From the NCBI GenBank assembly GCA_029262935.1, contig JAJCYK010000337.1, positions 1-6,424 of the forward strand: 6,424 nucleotides of DNA, read 5' to 3'. Source of the stretch: Cytophagales bacterium (GTDB lineage: Bacteria; Bacteroidota; Bacteroidia; Cytophagales; Cyclobacteriaceae). Made by a program: the position numbers and the translations under genes. Below the pieces are notes generated by a model. That model did no database searches. It had not been told where the DNA came from and saw nothing but the letters and a program-made list of their open reading frames with translations. The first letter of the stretch is position 1. Each line of letters starts with the position of its first letter. This document shows positions 1 to 6,424 of this stretch, piece by piece.

Positions 1-2554
1 TGCCAACTATTGAATCTTTGTTAATATTTCCCGCTAAAATTTCCTTGGACAACTCATTTAGCAAAGCTCTCTGTAACACACGTTTTAAAGGACGAGCGCC
101 AAACTGAGGGTCGTACCCTAATTCCGCTAAATAATCCAATACTTTATCCCCTGCCTCGAGCTTTATACCTGACTCCAACAACCTTGATTGGATTATTTTG
201 AACTGAATTGACACGATTTTGCGCATATCTGCCCGAGTTAGGGGTTTAAACATAATCGTCTCATCAATACGATTCAGAAATTCTGGTCGCATCGATTGCT
301 TTAGCAAATCAAAGACATTGGTCTTAACTTCTTCCAAAACGGCCTCCTCATTCTTTTCATTTATTCTTTCAAAGGATTCTTGGATTATATGCGATCCAAT
401 ATTTGTTGTCATTATGATAATGGTATTCTTAAAATTGGCAACGCGACCTTTGTTATCGGTTAACCGTCCGTCATCGAGCACTTGAAGAAGAATATTGAAC
501 ACATCTGGATGTGCCTTTTCTATTTCATCTAAAAGAATGACAGAATATGGTTTTCTCCTTACTGCTTCCGTCAACTGGCCTCCTTCATCATACCCCACAT
601 ATCCTGGAGGCGCACCTATCAACCTGCTGACCGCATGACGTTCCTGGTATTCTGACATGTCGATTCGGATCATGGCATTTTCATCGTTAAAGAGAAAGTC
701 TGCTAAAGACTTTGCCAGTTCTGTTTTACCCACTCCAGTGGTCCCTAAGAAAATAAAAGAACCGATAGGTCTTTTGGGATCCTGCAAACCAGCCCTGCTA
801 CGACGAACAGCATCGGACAACGCTTGAATCGCCTCATCTTGACCGGCTACACGCATGCGTAACTCTTCCTCAAGATGTAGCAGTTTATCTCGGTCTCCCT
901 GCAGCATCTTGGAAACTGGAATTCCAGTCCACTTGGCTACCACTTCTGCAATATCTTCCGAGTCTACCTCCTCTTTTAGCAAGGACCCCGCAAGGTGCAT
1001 GTTCCGCAGTTGATCCTGATGCTTAGATAATAATGCTTCACTGTCCTTAATTTTGCCGTATCGAATCTCCGCCACTGCACCATAATCTCCGCTGCGTTCG
1101 GCTTGCTCCGCCTCCAGGCGATAGCCTTCTATCTTTTCTTTTTCTTCCTGTACCGACTGGATAATGGCTTTCTCATTTTCCCATTGAGCCTTTAATTCAT
1201 TGCGTTTATCCGTTAATTCTGCAATCTCCTTGGAGAGTTGTTCTTCTTTTTCCTGGTCCTTCTCCCTTTTGATAGCTTCTCTTTCGATTTCCAATTGCAT
1301 CACCCGCCGTTGAAGCTCATCTAATTCTTCTGGTAAGGAGTCAATCTCAATCCTTAACTTAGAGGCTGCTTCATCCATTAAATCAATAGCTTTATCTGGT
1401 AGAAAACGCTCCGATATATAACGATGGGATAATTCCACGGCTTGAATAACCGCCGCGTCCTTAATGCGCACGCCATGATGAAGTTCGTACTTGTCTTTAA
1501 TACCTCTTAAGATGCTAATGGCATCGGCCACGTTGGGTTCATCGACGATTATAGTCTGAAACCTACGTTCTAAGGCTTTATCTTTCTCAATGTATTTTTG
1601 GTACTCTTTTAAGGTGGTTGCCCCAATAGCATGAAGCTCACCTCGTGCCAATGCAGGCTTAAGTAGGTTAGCAGCATCCATGGCACTTTCACCTCCTGCT
1701 CCGGCACCTATTAAAGTATGGATCTCATCAATAAATAAAATGATCTCCCCGTTGGAGTCTGTTACTTCTTTTATTACAGATTTTAAGCGCTCTTCGAATT
1801 CACCTTTGTACTTGGCTCCAGCCACCAGTAGCCCCATGTCCAGGCTAATCAATGTTTTTGATTTCAGGTTTTCCGGAACATCGCCGTCCACGATGCGCTG
1901 TGCCATTCCTTCTACGATTGCGGTCTTTCCTACGCCGGGCTCGCCCAGTAACATAGGATTGTTTTTCGTTCTCCTGGAAAGGATTTGCAGCATTCTTCTT
2001 ATCTCATCATCACGTCCAATAACCGGGTCGATTTTACCTTGGCGAGCCATCTGATTTAGATTCATGCTGTAACGCTCTAAGGACTGGTACTTTGCCTCCG
2101 CATTTTGATCCGTCACGTTACTTCCACCTCTCAGTTCCTGGATCGCCAAGATGAGTTGTTTTTTGGCAAACCCTAAGTCCTTCATAAGCTGAGACGTCGC
2201 GTCGTTGGACCCCAATAAACCCAAAAATATGTGTTCGATAGTTACGAACTCATCCTTAAATTCTGTTAGATATCCCGTGGCTTTGGTAAGGGCCGCATGT
2301 GCCCCATTTGAAAGGTACGGCTGTTGGCCAGTAACCTTGGGATAAGAAAGTATTAGTTCCTCTAACTTACTCTCCAATAAGTTTTGGTTGATATCAAGTT
2401 TTTTAATTATAAAAGAGCTGACGTTTTCGTCCGATTGCAGGACTGCTTTCAACAAGTGACCAGTTTCAACAGCTTGCTGTGCATTTCCTGCGGCAATTTC
2501 AGAGGCCTTTTGCAAGGCTTCTTGGGATTTTATGGTGTAGTTATTGAAATTCAT
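1..2554 (-). CDS. clpB: ClpB, ATP-dependent protein disaggregase (Hsp100), 3' end cut by window edge
   Basis: ClpB is a cytoplasmic hexameric AAA+ chaperone that threads aggregated proteins through its pore together with DnaK/DnaJ/GrpE. I read 851 codons from ATG at 2554-2552 to position 2 with no stop or frameshift. The order is: N-terminal Clp_N domain (about 1-145); NBD1 with Walker A GEPGVGKT (204-211), pore loop KYKG (248-251), Walker B ILFIDE (272-277) and arginine pair R330/R331; a charged coiled-coil middle domain (about 400-525), which separates ClpB from ClpA and ClpC; then NBD2 with Walker A GTTGVGKT (604-611), pore loop GYVGYDEGG (651-659), Walker B VILLDE (672-677), R762 in EFLNRIDE, and sensor-2 GAR (R821). 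By comparison with usual ClpB length, only about 10-25 residues are missing. An in-frame TAA just upstream and the family N-terminus [14 protein letters not shown] support the start. There is no clear Shine-Dalgarno site. It is divergent from dctP. Heat induction is usual for the family but not shown here. Confidence 0.98.
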   Translation of the reverse strand, partial: MNFNNYTIKSQEALQKASEIAAGNAQQAVETGHLLKAVLQSDENVSSFIIKKLDINQNLLESKLEELILSYPKVTGQQPYLSNGAHAALTKATGYLTEFKDEFVTIEHIFLGLLGSNDATSQLMKDLGFAKKQLILAIQELRGGSNVTDQNAEAKYQSLERYSMNLNQMARQGKIDPVIGRDDEIRRMLQILSRRTKNNPMLLGEPGVGKTAIVEGMAQRIVDGDVPENLKSKTLISLDMGLLVAGAKYKGEFEERLKSVIKEVTDSNGEIILFIDEIHTLIGAGAGGESAMDAANLLKPALARGELHAIGATTLKEYQKYIEKDKALERRFQTIIVDEPNVADAISILRGIKDKYELHHGVRIKDAAVIQAVELSHRYISERFLPDKAIDLMDEAASKLRIEIDSLPEELDELQRRVMQLEIEREAIKREKDQEKEEQLSKEIAELTDKRNELKAQWENEKAIIQSVQEEKEKIEGYRLEAEQAERSGDYGAVAEIRYGKIKDSEALLSKHQDQLRNMHLAGSLLKEEVDSEDIAEVVAKWTGIPVSKMLQGDRDKLLHLEEELRMRVAGQDEAIQALSDAVRRSRAGLQDPKRPIGSFIFLGTTGVGKTELAKSLADFLFNDENAMIRIDMSEYQERHAVSRLIGAPPGYVGYDEGGQLTEAVRRKPYSVILLDEIEKAHPDVFNILLQVLDDGRLTDNKGRVANFKNTIIIMTTNIGSHIIQESFERINEKNEEAVLEEVKTNVFDLLKQSMRPEFLNRIDETIMFKPLTRADMRKIVSIQFKIIQSRLLESGIKLEAGDKVLDYLAELGYDPQFGARPLKRVLQRALLNELSKEILAGNINKDSIVG

Positions 2555-2638
2555 TTCAACAGGCTTTTAATCTTACTTTAATACAATACTCCCCTATCAA
2601 ATTGTAATCCATTCACTGATTTGGCTTTAAATTCTGCT

Positions 2639-2684
2639 ATTTTGACATGATTCTTGCTCTTTGGATAAGAAATCGTGTCAAAAT
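2639..2684. promoter_or_regulatory. Long imperfect inverted repeat in the clpB/dctP divergent region
   Basis: The left arm 2639-2655 (ATTTTGACATGATTCTT) pairs with the right arm 2667-2684 (AAGAAATCGTGTCAAAAT). I count 16 Watson-Crick pairs, one T-G mismatch (2648/2675) and one unpaired A at 2670, around an 11-base centre (2656-2666). As a result both strands read TTTTGACAYGATT followed by CTT, facing inward. It lies 85 bases upstream of clpB and 65 bases upstream of dctP, so a role in divergent control is the natural inference. It could be a two-fold operator or two overlapping promoter elements of one type. It is not placed as a terminator because no gene ends here. Confidence 0.6.
2643..2658 (+). 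promoter_or_regulatory. Possible sigma-54-like -24/-12 element upstream of dctP
   Basis: TGACATG-ATTC-TTGCT resembles the sigma-54 consensus TGGCACG-N4-TTGCW with the exact spacing and 10 of 12 defined positions. However, one of the two key -24 G residues is A. If used, transcription would start near 2669, giving dctP a leader of about 80 bases. The same bases also read TTGACA (2642-2647) followed, after 16 bases, by GATAAG (2664-2669), which looks like a sigma-70 promoter. The Bacteroidota primary sigma factor does not normally use TTGACA. The two readings compete, and the element sits inside the inverted repeat, so this is a weak call. Confidence 0.3.
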
Positions 2685-2688
2685 GACA
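2676..2688. promoter_or_regulatory. 13-bp perfect palindrome TGTCAAAATGACA, possible operator
   Basis: TGTCA-AAA-TGACA is a perfect inverted repeat of 5-base half-sites. Its left half-site is also the right-arm half-site of the larger repeat 2639-2684. The region therefore holds three half-sites of one sequence (TGACA at 2643-2647, TGTCA at 2676-2680, TGACA at 2684-2688). It lies upstream of clpB and between the possible distal promoter and the start of dctP. This form suits a dimeric regulator, but no regulator gene is present in the window to link it to. Confidence 0.4.
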
Positions 2689-2724
2689 TGAATATCCAGC
2701 TTTTATAGTATCCTAGGTATTGTG

Positions 2725-2732
2725 TATCTTTC
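2725..2732 (+). promoter_or_regulatory. Candidate Bacteroidota -7 box (TATCTTTC) for dctP
   Basis: TATCTTTC matches TAnnTTTG except for the last base. Its end lies 16 bases before the ATG at 2749, so a transcript from here would have a leader of roughly 10-12 bases. I see no convincing -33 TTTG. Its use would rule out the upstream GTG at 2722 as start codon. Confidence 0.25.
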
Positions 2733-2748
2733 TACAAAATGTCTCATT

Positions 2749-3870
2749 ATGGCCAATTCAAGAAGAAAATTTCTTAAAAACAGCTCTCTAGCTCTTGCGG
2801 TGGGAGCTGGTGGTGCCTGGGGGTGTAAGGGACCGGAAAAGGAAATCGTAGCAGCCCCTTATATAAACTACAACAAGACCTACCAATGGAAAATGACTAC
2901 TACTTGGCCTCCAAATTTTCCAGTTACCGGTGAGGGATGTCAACACTTTGCCAGGTGGGTGGAAGAAATGTCTGGTGGGCGCATGAAAATCAAAGTCTAT
3001 GGTGGCGGAGAATTAGTACCGTCTTTGGAAAGTTTTGAGGCGGTGAGTAATGGAGCAATTGAAATGGGTCATGGTGCCGCCTATTACTGGGCAGGAAAGG
3101 CTCCAGCCGCTCAGTTCTTTGCTGCTGTGCCATTTGGAATGAATTTTCAGCAAATCAATTCTTGGGTGGTGGCCGGTGGTGGTCGGGCTTTGTGGGAAGA
3201 GCTCTACGATCGGTTTGACCTTATGCCTATGATCTGTGGGAATACGGGTGTACAAATGGGCGGATGGTACAACAAAGAGATTAATGAAATCGGAGACTTA
3301 AAAGGATTAAAAATGCGTATGCCGGGCTTAGGCGGGAAAGTGCTAACGAAGGCCGGAGGTACTGCTATGTTGGTGGCCGGTGGGGAGATTTATACCAACC
3401 TGGAACGAGGAGTGATTGACGCTACTGAATGGATTGGACCCTATCATGATTACAAAATGGGGTTTCACAGGGTGGCTAAGTACTATTACTACCCCGGTTG
3501 GCATGAGCCAGGACCTGCCTTAGAATTAATAATTAATAAGACCAAGTTTCTGGAATTGCCCAGCGATTTACAAGTTATAATAAGAACGGCTGCCCATAGG
3601 TGCAACACTTGGATGGGTGCGGAATTTGATGCTAAGAACTTTATCTATTTAGAGAAGATTATCAATGAGGGTCAGGTAGAAATAAAACCTTTCCCGGATG
3701 AAGTTCTGGAAGGATTAAGGGGTTATACCGATGAGGTTATTGCGGAGGTGACTTCCAAAGATGCTGATAGTAGAAAGGTTTATGAAGCCTACAACACTTT
3801 TAGAAAAGGGTTAAACAAATGGTCGCGCATAAGTGAAAAAATGCACTATGAGAAGTTGATCAAGCCTTAA
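2749..3870 (+). CDS. dctP: TRAP transporter substrate-binding subunit, TakP-like (2-oxoacid/monocarboxylate), Tat signal
   Basis: This is the extracytoplasmic solute-binding protein of a tripartite (TRAP) transporter, 373 aa, a normal family length. It delivers its ligand to the DctQ/DctM membrane pair encoded on the opposite strand just downstream. The N-terminus has a twin-arginine signal, SRRKFLK (4-10), then a hydrophobic stretch ending at Cys26 (AWGC), which may be a loose lipobox; if so, the mature protein is a lipoprotein. The DctP fold follows from about residue 45: MTTTWPPNFP (49-58), GELVPSLESFEAVSNGAIEMGHG (87-109), the carboxylate-binding arginine region MRMPGLGGK (R190), and ATEWIGPYHD (225-234) followed by a YYYYPGWHEPGP stretch. 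The last two features are typical of the TakP group, where the equivalents of Q169, E227 and W228 bind ligand and a metal ion (from memory of that family). The exact substrate (pyruvate, lactate or other 2-oxoacids) cannot be told from sequence. I prefer ATG 2749 to GTG 2722 because it puts the Tat motif at residues 4-10. Confidence 0.93.
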   Translation: MANSRRKFLKNSSLALAVGAGGAWGCKGPEKEIVAAPYINYNKTYQWKMTTTWPPNFPVTGEGCQHFARWVEEMSGGRMKIKVYGGGELVPSLESFEAVSNGAIEMGHGAAYYWAGKAPAAQFFAAVPFGMNFQQINSWVVAGGGRALWEELYDRFDLMPMICGNTGVQMGGWYNKEINEIGDLKGLKMRMPGLGGKVLTKAGGTAMLVAGGEIYTNLERGVIDATEWIGPYHDYKMGFHRVAKYYYYPGWHEPGPALELIINKTKFLELPSDLQVIIRTAAHRCNTWMGAEFDAKNFIYLEKIINEGQVEIKPFPDEVLEGLRGYTDEVIAEVTSKDADSRKVYEAYNTFRKGLNKWSRISEKMHYEKLIKP

Positions 3871-5186
3871 TTTGCCATTTTTTCGGGCAACCAGGTTACC
3901 AGCTCTGGGAAAAGAATTACCAGGATTAAAAAAATCACCTGAATAATTACAAAGGGTATTATCCCCCGATAAAGATGTCCCGTGGTTACTTCTGGTGGTG
4001 CTACTCCTTTTAAGTAAAACAGCGAAAAGCCGAATGGAGGAGTGAGAAAGGAGGTTTGCAAATTCAAGGCTATTAATATACCTACCCAGATCAAATCGAT
4101 GCCTAATGCTAAGAATAAGGGCGTGACTACAGGTACAATGATGAATATGATTTCTATGAAATCGATAAAAAATCCCGCTACGAAAACGGCAAGCATCACA
4201 ATTAGCAAAAATGCTGTGGGACTTAAATTGGCGTTTTCAATAAGGCTTACTAGATAAAGATCCCCACCCAAACCCCGGAACACTAATGAGAATGCCGTAG
4301 CACCGATCAGAATAATAAACACCATACTGGTCAAATGGGTAGTCTCACGCATGACACTCTTCAAGATTTGCATATTAAACTTCCCTTGAATAATCGTAAG
4401 CAGGGTGGCGCCTGCCGCACCCACGGCAGCGGCCTCGGTGGGAGAAGCAATACCGGCAAATATTGACCCCAATACCGCCAGGATAAGCAAAAAGGGTAAT
4501 AAAAATGCCTTAAACACTCTTAATCCCATTCCTTGCCCTCGAAATTTTTCTATTTCTTCTATTGGCATACTGGGTGCGGATTCTGGCTTAAAAAATCCTA
4601 CTGCCAGGATGTAAAGCAAGTACAACACCACCAGGGCCGTCCCCGGTATTACCGCGGCCAAAAATAAATCCCCCACTGAAACACTAAGTACACTACCTAA
4701 TAGGACCAGTACCACAGAGGGAGGTATAATTTGGCCCAAAGTTCCTGAGGTAGCAATGGTTCCAGTGGCCAACTCAGTACTGTAACCTCTTTTTAACATG
4801 GTTGGCAAACTAATTAAGCCCATGGTAATTACGGTTGCCCCTACTATTCCAGTAGAAGCTGCCAACATGGCGCCTACGACTACCACAGCTATGGCCAGCC
4901 CCCCTTTGAACTTTCCAAAAAGTAAGGCCATCGTTTCTAACAAACTTTCGGCTATTCCAGACTTTTCCAGCATCATGCCCATGAAAATAAATAAAGGCAC
5001 CGCCAGTAAAACGTAGTTACTCATTGTGCCATAAATTCTTAAAGGCAGCAGATAAAAGAAATCTTGTCCGAATGTGAATAGACCAAAGATTATAGAAATT
5101 CCTCCTAGGGTGAATGCCACAGGATAGCCCGCTAACAAAAGCACAAATACTAAGGCAAACAGGACTAGCGCTAATACTTCAGTCAC
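3867..5186 (-). CDS. dctM: TRAP transporter large permease subunit DctM
   Basis: This is the large inner-membrane subunit that forms the transport path, 439 aa, a usual length. It is almost wholly hydrophobic, with about 12 expected membrane segments. Family landmarks are VPLFIFMGMMLE (63-74), the glycine/proline-rich block GTIATSGTLGQIIPPSVVL (142-160), ASPTEAAAVGA (247-257), LNLQTSFLTPPFGFSLFYLKG (374-394), and the terminal PELVTWLP. A hydrophilic loop lies near 199-222. The start is GTG at 5186-5184, inside the end of dctQ (8-base overlap, GTGACTGA), which points to translational coupling. There is no visible Shine-Dalgarno site. Its TAA stop (3869-3867) overlaps the dctP stop on the other strand by four bases. 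Together with DctQ it probably couples uptake to an ion gradient; the ion is not shown by sequence. Confidence 0.95.
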   Translation of the reverse strand: MTEVLALVLFALVFVLLLAGYPVAFTLGGISIIFGLFTFGQDFFYLLPLRIYGTMSNYVLLAVPLFIFMGMMLEKSGIAESLLETMALLFGKFKGGLAIAVVVVGAMLAASTGIVGATVITMGLISLPTMLKRGYSTELATGTIATSGTLGQIIPPSVVLVLLGSVLSVSVGDLFLAAVIPGTALVVLYLLYILAVGFFKPESAPSMPIEEIEKFRGQGMGLRVFKAFLLPFLLILAVLGSIFAGIASPTEAAAVGAAGATLLTIIQGKFNMQILKSVMRETTHLTSMVFIILIGATAFSLVFRGLGGDLYLVSLIENANLSPTAFLLIVMLAVFVAGFFIDFIEIIFIIVPVVTPLFLALGIDLIWVGILIALNLQTSFLTPPFGFSLFYLKGVAPPEVTTGHLYRGIIPFVIIQVIFLILVILFPELVTWLPEKMAN

Positions 5187-5712
5187 TACCGGGGAGTTTT
5201 ATGGGAAGATCCCCCAGCACCAGAGCGCTGCGGCAGATCACGTTAATAGCTTGGAGGAGTACAAAGAAAAAACCTATGGGAATAGCTGCTTTTATTAAAT
5301 ACCGAGCAGGTAGTCCTCCCGCATCCGATGATGACTCCAAGAATTTATAAGAGTTTGAAAAGAAGTCCCAACCCGCCACTAATAGCACCCAGCAAAAAGG
5401 AAGCAGCAAAAACAAAGTCCCCAGTAAGTTGACCCAAGCCTTACCCTTTTTGGTAAAACGGGTGTACAAAACGTCAACGCGGACATGCTTTTCGTGTTTA
5501 ATGGCAAAAGCTGCTCCAAAGAGAAAGATCAAAGCAAAAACATGCCATTCCAATTCATAAATGATTGCAGAGCTTTGGTTAAACAAATAGCGCATGACCA
5601 CGTCGTAGCAGATAATGAGCACTAAAACTGCTGTTAACCAGGAAGTCATACGACCCACCCATTCCGTGATTCTATCTGAAATTACAATATAGTTACGCAG
5701 GAGTTTTACCAA
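5179..5712 (-). CDS. dctQ: TRAP transporter small permease subunit DctQ
   Basis: This is the small inner-membrane subunit that pairs with DctM in TRAP importers, 177 aa. Four membrane segments are visible at about 22-42, 52-71, 92-114 and 138-161. The family signature is clear: VVMRYLFN (38-45), ELEWHVFALIFLFGAAFAIK (53-72) and HEKHVRVDVLY (73-83). It is first in a dctQ-dctM operon and its TGA stop overlaps the dctM start. The start is uncertain. TTG at 5712-5710 is the only ordinary start codon between the upstream in-frame TAA and the conserved segment ITEWVGRMTSW; the next Met is residue 22, which would remove conserved residues ahead of the first membrane segment. A TTG start may mean weak translation. 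It is divergent from rlmN across 88 bases. Confidence 0.93.
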   Translation of the reverse strand: MVKLLRNYIVISDRITEWVGRMTSWLTAVLVLIICYDVVMRYLFNQSSAIIYELEWHVFALIFLFGAAFAIKHEKHVRVDVLYTRFTKKGKAWVNLLGTLFLLLPFCWVLLVAGWDFFSNSYKFLESSSDAGGLPARYLIKAAIPIGFFFVLLQAINVICRSALVLGDLPIKLPGSD

Positions 5713-5730
5713 GCCGATACACCAATGAAT

Positions 5731-5738
5731 GAAAAGTA
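5731..5738 (-). promoter_or_regulatory. Candidate -7 box (TACTTTTC) for dctQM
   Basis: On the minus strand TACTTTTC matches the Bacteroidota TAnnTTTG box except for its last base, the same deviation as the candidate box of dctP. It ends 18 bases before the proposed TTG start of dctQ. No -33 element is recognisable, so the call rests on one short near-match in A+T-rich DNA. Confidence 0.2.
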
Positions 5739-5758
5739 AATTAGTAAATTTTATTTAC
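5735..5758. repeat. AGTAAATT tandem pair plus GTAAAT-TTT-ATTTAC palindrome
   Basis: AGTAAATT occurs twice back to back (5735-5742, 5743-5750). The second copy also forms a perfect 6-bp inverted repeat with ATTTAC (GTAAAT 5744-5749, TTT centre, ATTTAC 5753-5758). Three GTAAAT half-sites thus sit in the 88-base region between dctQ and rlmN, overlapping the candidate dctQM promoter. An operator is possible, but A+T-rich spacers give such patterns by chance fairly easily. Confidence 0.35.
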
Positions 5759-5787
5759 ATAACAGGATTCAGCGCTTTGGGTATTCG

Positions 5788-5795
5788 TATCTTTG
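5788..5795 (+). promoter_or_regulatory. Bacteroidota-type -7 promoter box (TATCTTTG) for rlmN
   Basis: TATCTTTG is an exact match to the TAnnTTTG -7 element used by the primary sigma factor of Bacteroidota. It ends only five bases before the rlmN ATG, so transcription should start at or within a few bases of the start codon, giving a leaderless or nearly leaderless mRNA. A clear -33 TTTG at the usual distance is not seen. The TTTG at 5776-5779 is too close. Confidence 0.55.
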
Positions 5796-5800
5796 CATAG

Positions 5801-6424
5801 ATGCCTGATACAGTTAACAAAATCGACATAAGAAAATGGTCTTTGGATCAGTTAAGGACATTTTTTATTGATCAAGGCGAACCTGCCTTCCGTGCAAATC
5901 AAGTTTTTCAATGGCTTTGGGAAAAATCAGCTCGTAATTTCTCTGAAATGAGCAACGTGTCTTTAAAGGACCGTGAATTACTTAACGAACACTTTGTGAT
6001 TAGAGGAGTACAGGTTGATCAACAACAAGTGAGTAGGGATAAGACTATCAAATCTGCGTTCCGATTATATGATGAACATTTGGTAGAAGGTGTGTTAATT
6101 CCAACCTCCAAAAGAATGACCGCTTGTGTTTCTTCGCAAGTAGGATGCTCTCTCTCTTGTAAATTTTGCGCCACTGGTTATATGGATCGGAAAAGGAATT
6201 TGGACGCAGCAGAGATTTATGATCAAGTCGTTCATATCAGGAATCAAGCCGAAAAACATTATGGCATTCCATTGAGTAATATCGTTTTCATGGGTATGGG
6301 CGAACCTTTGCTTAATTATCAAAATGTAATAGATGCTATTGAGAAAATTACTAGTCCTCAAGGCTTGGGCATGGCGTCCAAACGGATAACGGTAAGTACT
6401 GCTGGTATTGCCAAAATGATTAAG
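5801..6424 (+). CDS. rlmN: RlmN, dual-specificity 23S rRNA/tRNA adenine-C2 methyltransferase, 3' part outside window
   Basis: RlmN is a radical-SAM enzyme that makes 2-methyladenosine at A2503 of 23S rRNA and at A37 of some tRNAs, tuning decoding and peptide release. The first 208 codons are present, all in frame, out of about 345 in the family. The N-terminal accessory domain (about 1-90) includes QVFQWLWEK. TACVSSQVGC follows, with C109 equivalent to the E. coli cysteine (C118) that acts with the methyl-carrying cysteine. The iron-sulfur motif is CSLSCKFC (C116, C120, C123). GMGEPLLN (165-172) is the SAM-binding motif. KRITVSTAGI near the cut end is also typical. The methyl-carrying C-terminal cysteine lies beyond the window. 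A TAG in frame directly before the ATG fixes the start. No Shine-Dalgarno site is visible, in keeping with the near-leaderless promoter. It is not functionally tied to the TRAP genes. Confidence 0.97.
   Translation, partial: MPDTVNKIDIRKWSLDQLRTFFIDQGEPAFRANQVFQWLWEKSARNFSEMSNVSLKDRELLNEHFVIRGVQVDQQQVSRDKTIKSAFRLYDEHLVEGVLIPTSKRMTACVSSQVGCSLSCKFCATGYMDRKRNLDAAEIYDQVVHIRNQAEKHYGIPLSNIVFMGMGEPLLNYQNVIDAIEKITSPQGLGMASKRITVSTAGIAKMIK

Noticed and set aside
219..2581. Plus-strand open frames at 219-485, 1680-2054 and 2384-2581
   Set aside because: They lie antisense to clpB, whose 851 codons read without interruption and carry every family motif. Their translations look like no known family.
2722..2748. 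Upstream GTG start for dctP (nine extra residues)
   Set aside because: It would place the Tat motif at residues 13-19 and overlap the candidate -7 box. The ATG at 2749 gives a standard signal peptide.
3013..3255. Minus-strand open frame of 80 codons inside dctP
   Set aside because: It is antisense to well-conserved DctP sequence and has low-complexity composition without a recognisable domain.
3872..3890. TTGCC/GGCAA hairpin with T-run as a dctP terminator
   Set aside because: The stem is only 5 bp, the T-run lies in the loop instead of after the stem, and it falls within dctM codons.
4042..5350. Plus-strand open frames at 4042-4257, 4405-4614, 4798-5016 and 5114-5350
   Set aside because: They are shadows of dctM and dctQ. 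The reverse complement of codons for hydrophobic residues yields these Lys/Ala/Thr-rich frames.
6095..6361. Minus-strand open frame of 88 codons
   Set aside because: It is antisense to the radical-SAM core of rlmN, which is clearly the coding strand.
1..6424. Mobile element, CRISPR array, tRNA, riboswitch or defence system
   Set aside because: I saw no transposase or phage gene, no spaced repeats, no tRNA-like cloverleaf and no terminal inverted repeats. All the sequence of any length is covered by housekeeping or transporter genes.

Overview
The window looks like ordinary chromosome from a member of the Bacteroidota. The signs are A+T-leaning genes without clear Shine-Dalgarno sequences, a ClpB that begins [14 protein letters not shown], and a TATCTTTG box (the phylum's TAnnTTTG -7 element) directly upstream of rlmN. 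The phylum call is inference from these features; I cannot name a genus.

Layout: (1) 1-2554, minus strand: clpB, the Hsp100 disaggregase, intact except for its last residues, which lie beyond the left edge. (2) 2555-2748: a divergent control region holding a long imperfect inverted repeat with three TGACA/TGTCA half-sites. (3) 2749-3870, plus strand: the substrate-binding (P) subunit of a TRAP transporter of the TakP (2-oxoacid/monocarboxylate) type, with a Tat signal and a possible lipoprotein cysteine. (4) 3867-5186 and 5179-5712, minus strand: the large (DctM) and small (DctQ) membrane subunits, an overlapping operon transcribed dctQ then dctM. (5) 5713-5800: a short divergent region with an AGTAAATT tandem repeat and a small palindrome. 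(6) 5801-6424, plus strand: the first 208 codons of rlmN, the radical-SAM 23S rRNA/tRNA adenine-C2 methyltransferase, cut by the right edge.

The three TRAP genes make one complete importer: DctP captures a small organic acid in the periplasm, and DctQ/DctM take it through the inner membrane, driven by an ion gradient in known family members. Unusually, P is not in the QM operon. It converges on it tail to tail, and the two stop codons share the same TTAA. clpB and rlmN are housekeeping neighbours. No tRNA, rRNA, CRISPR, IS or phage feature was seen. I found no clearly new system; the items most worth a second look are the clpB/dctP control region and the convergent TRAP arrangement.
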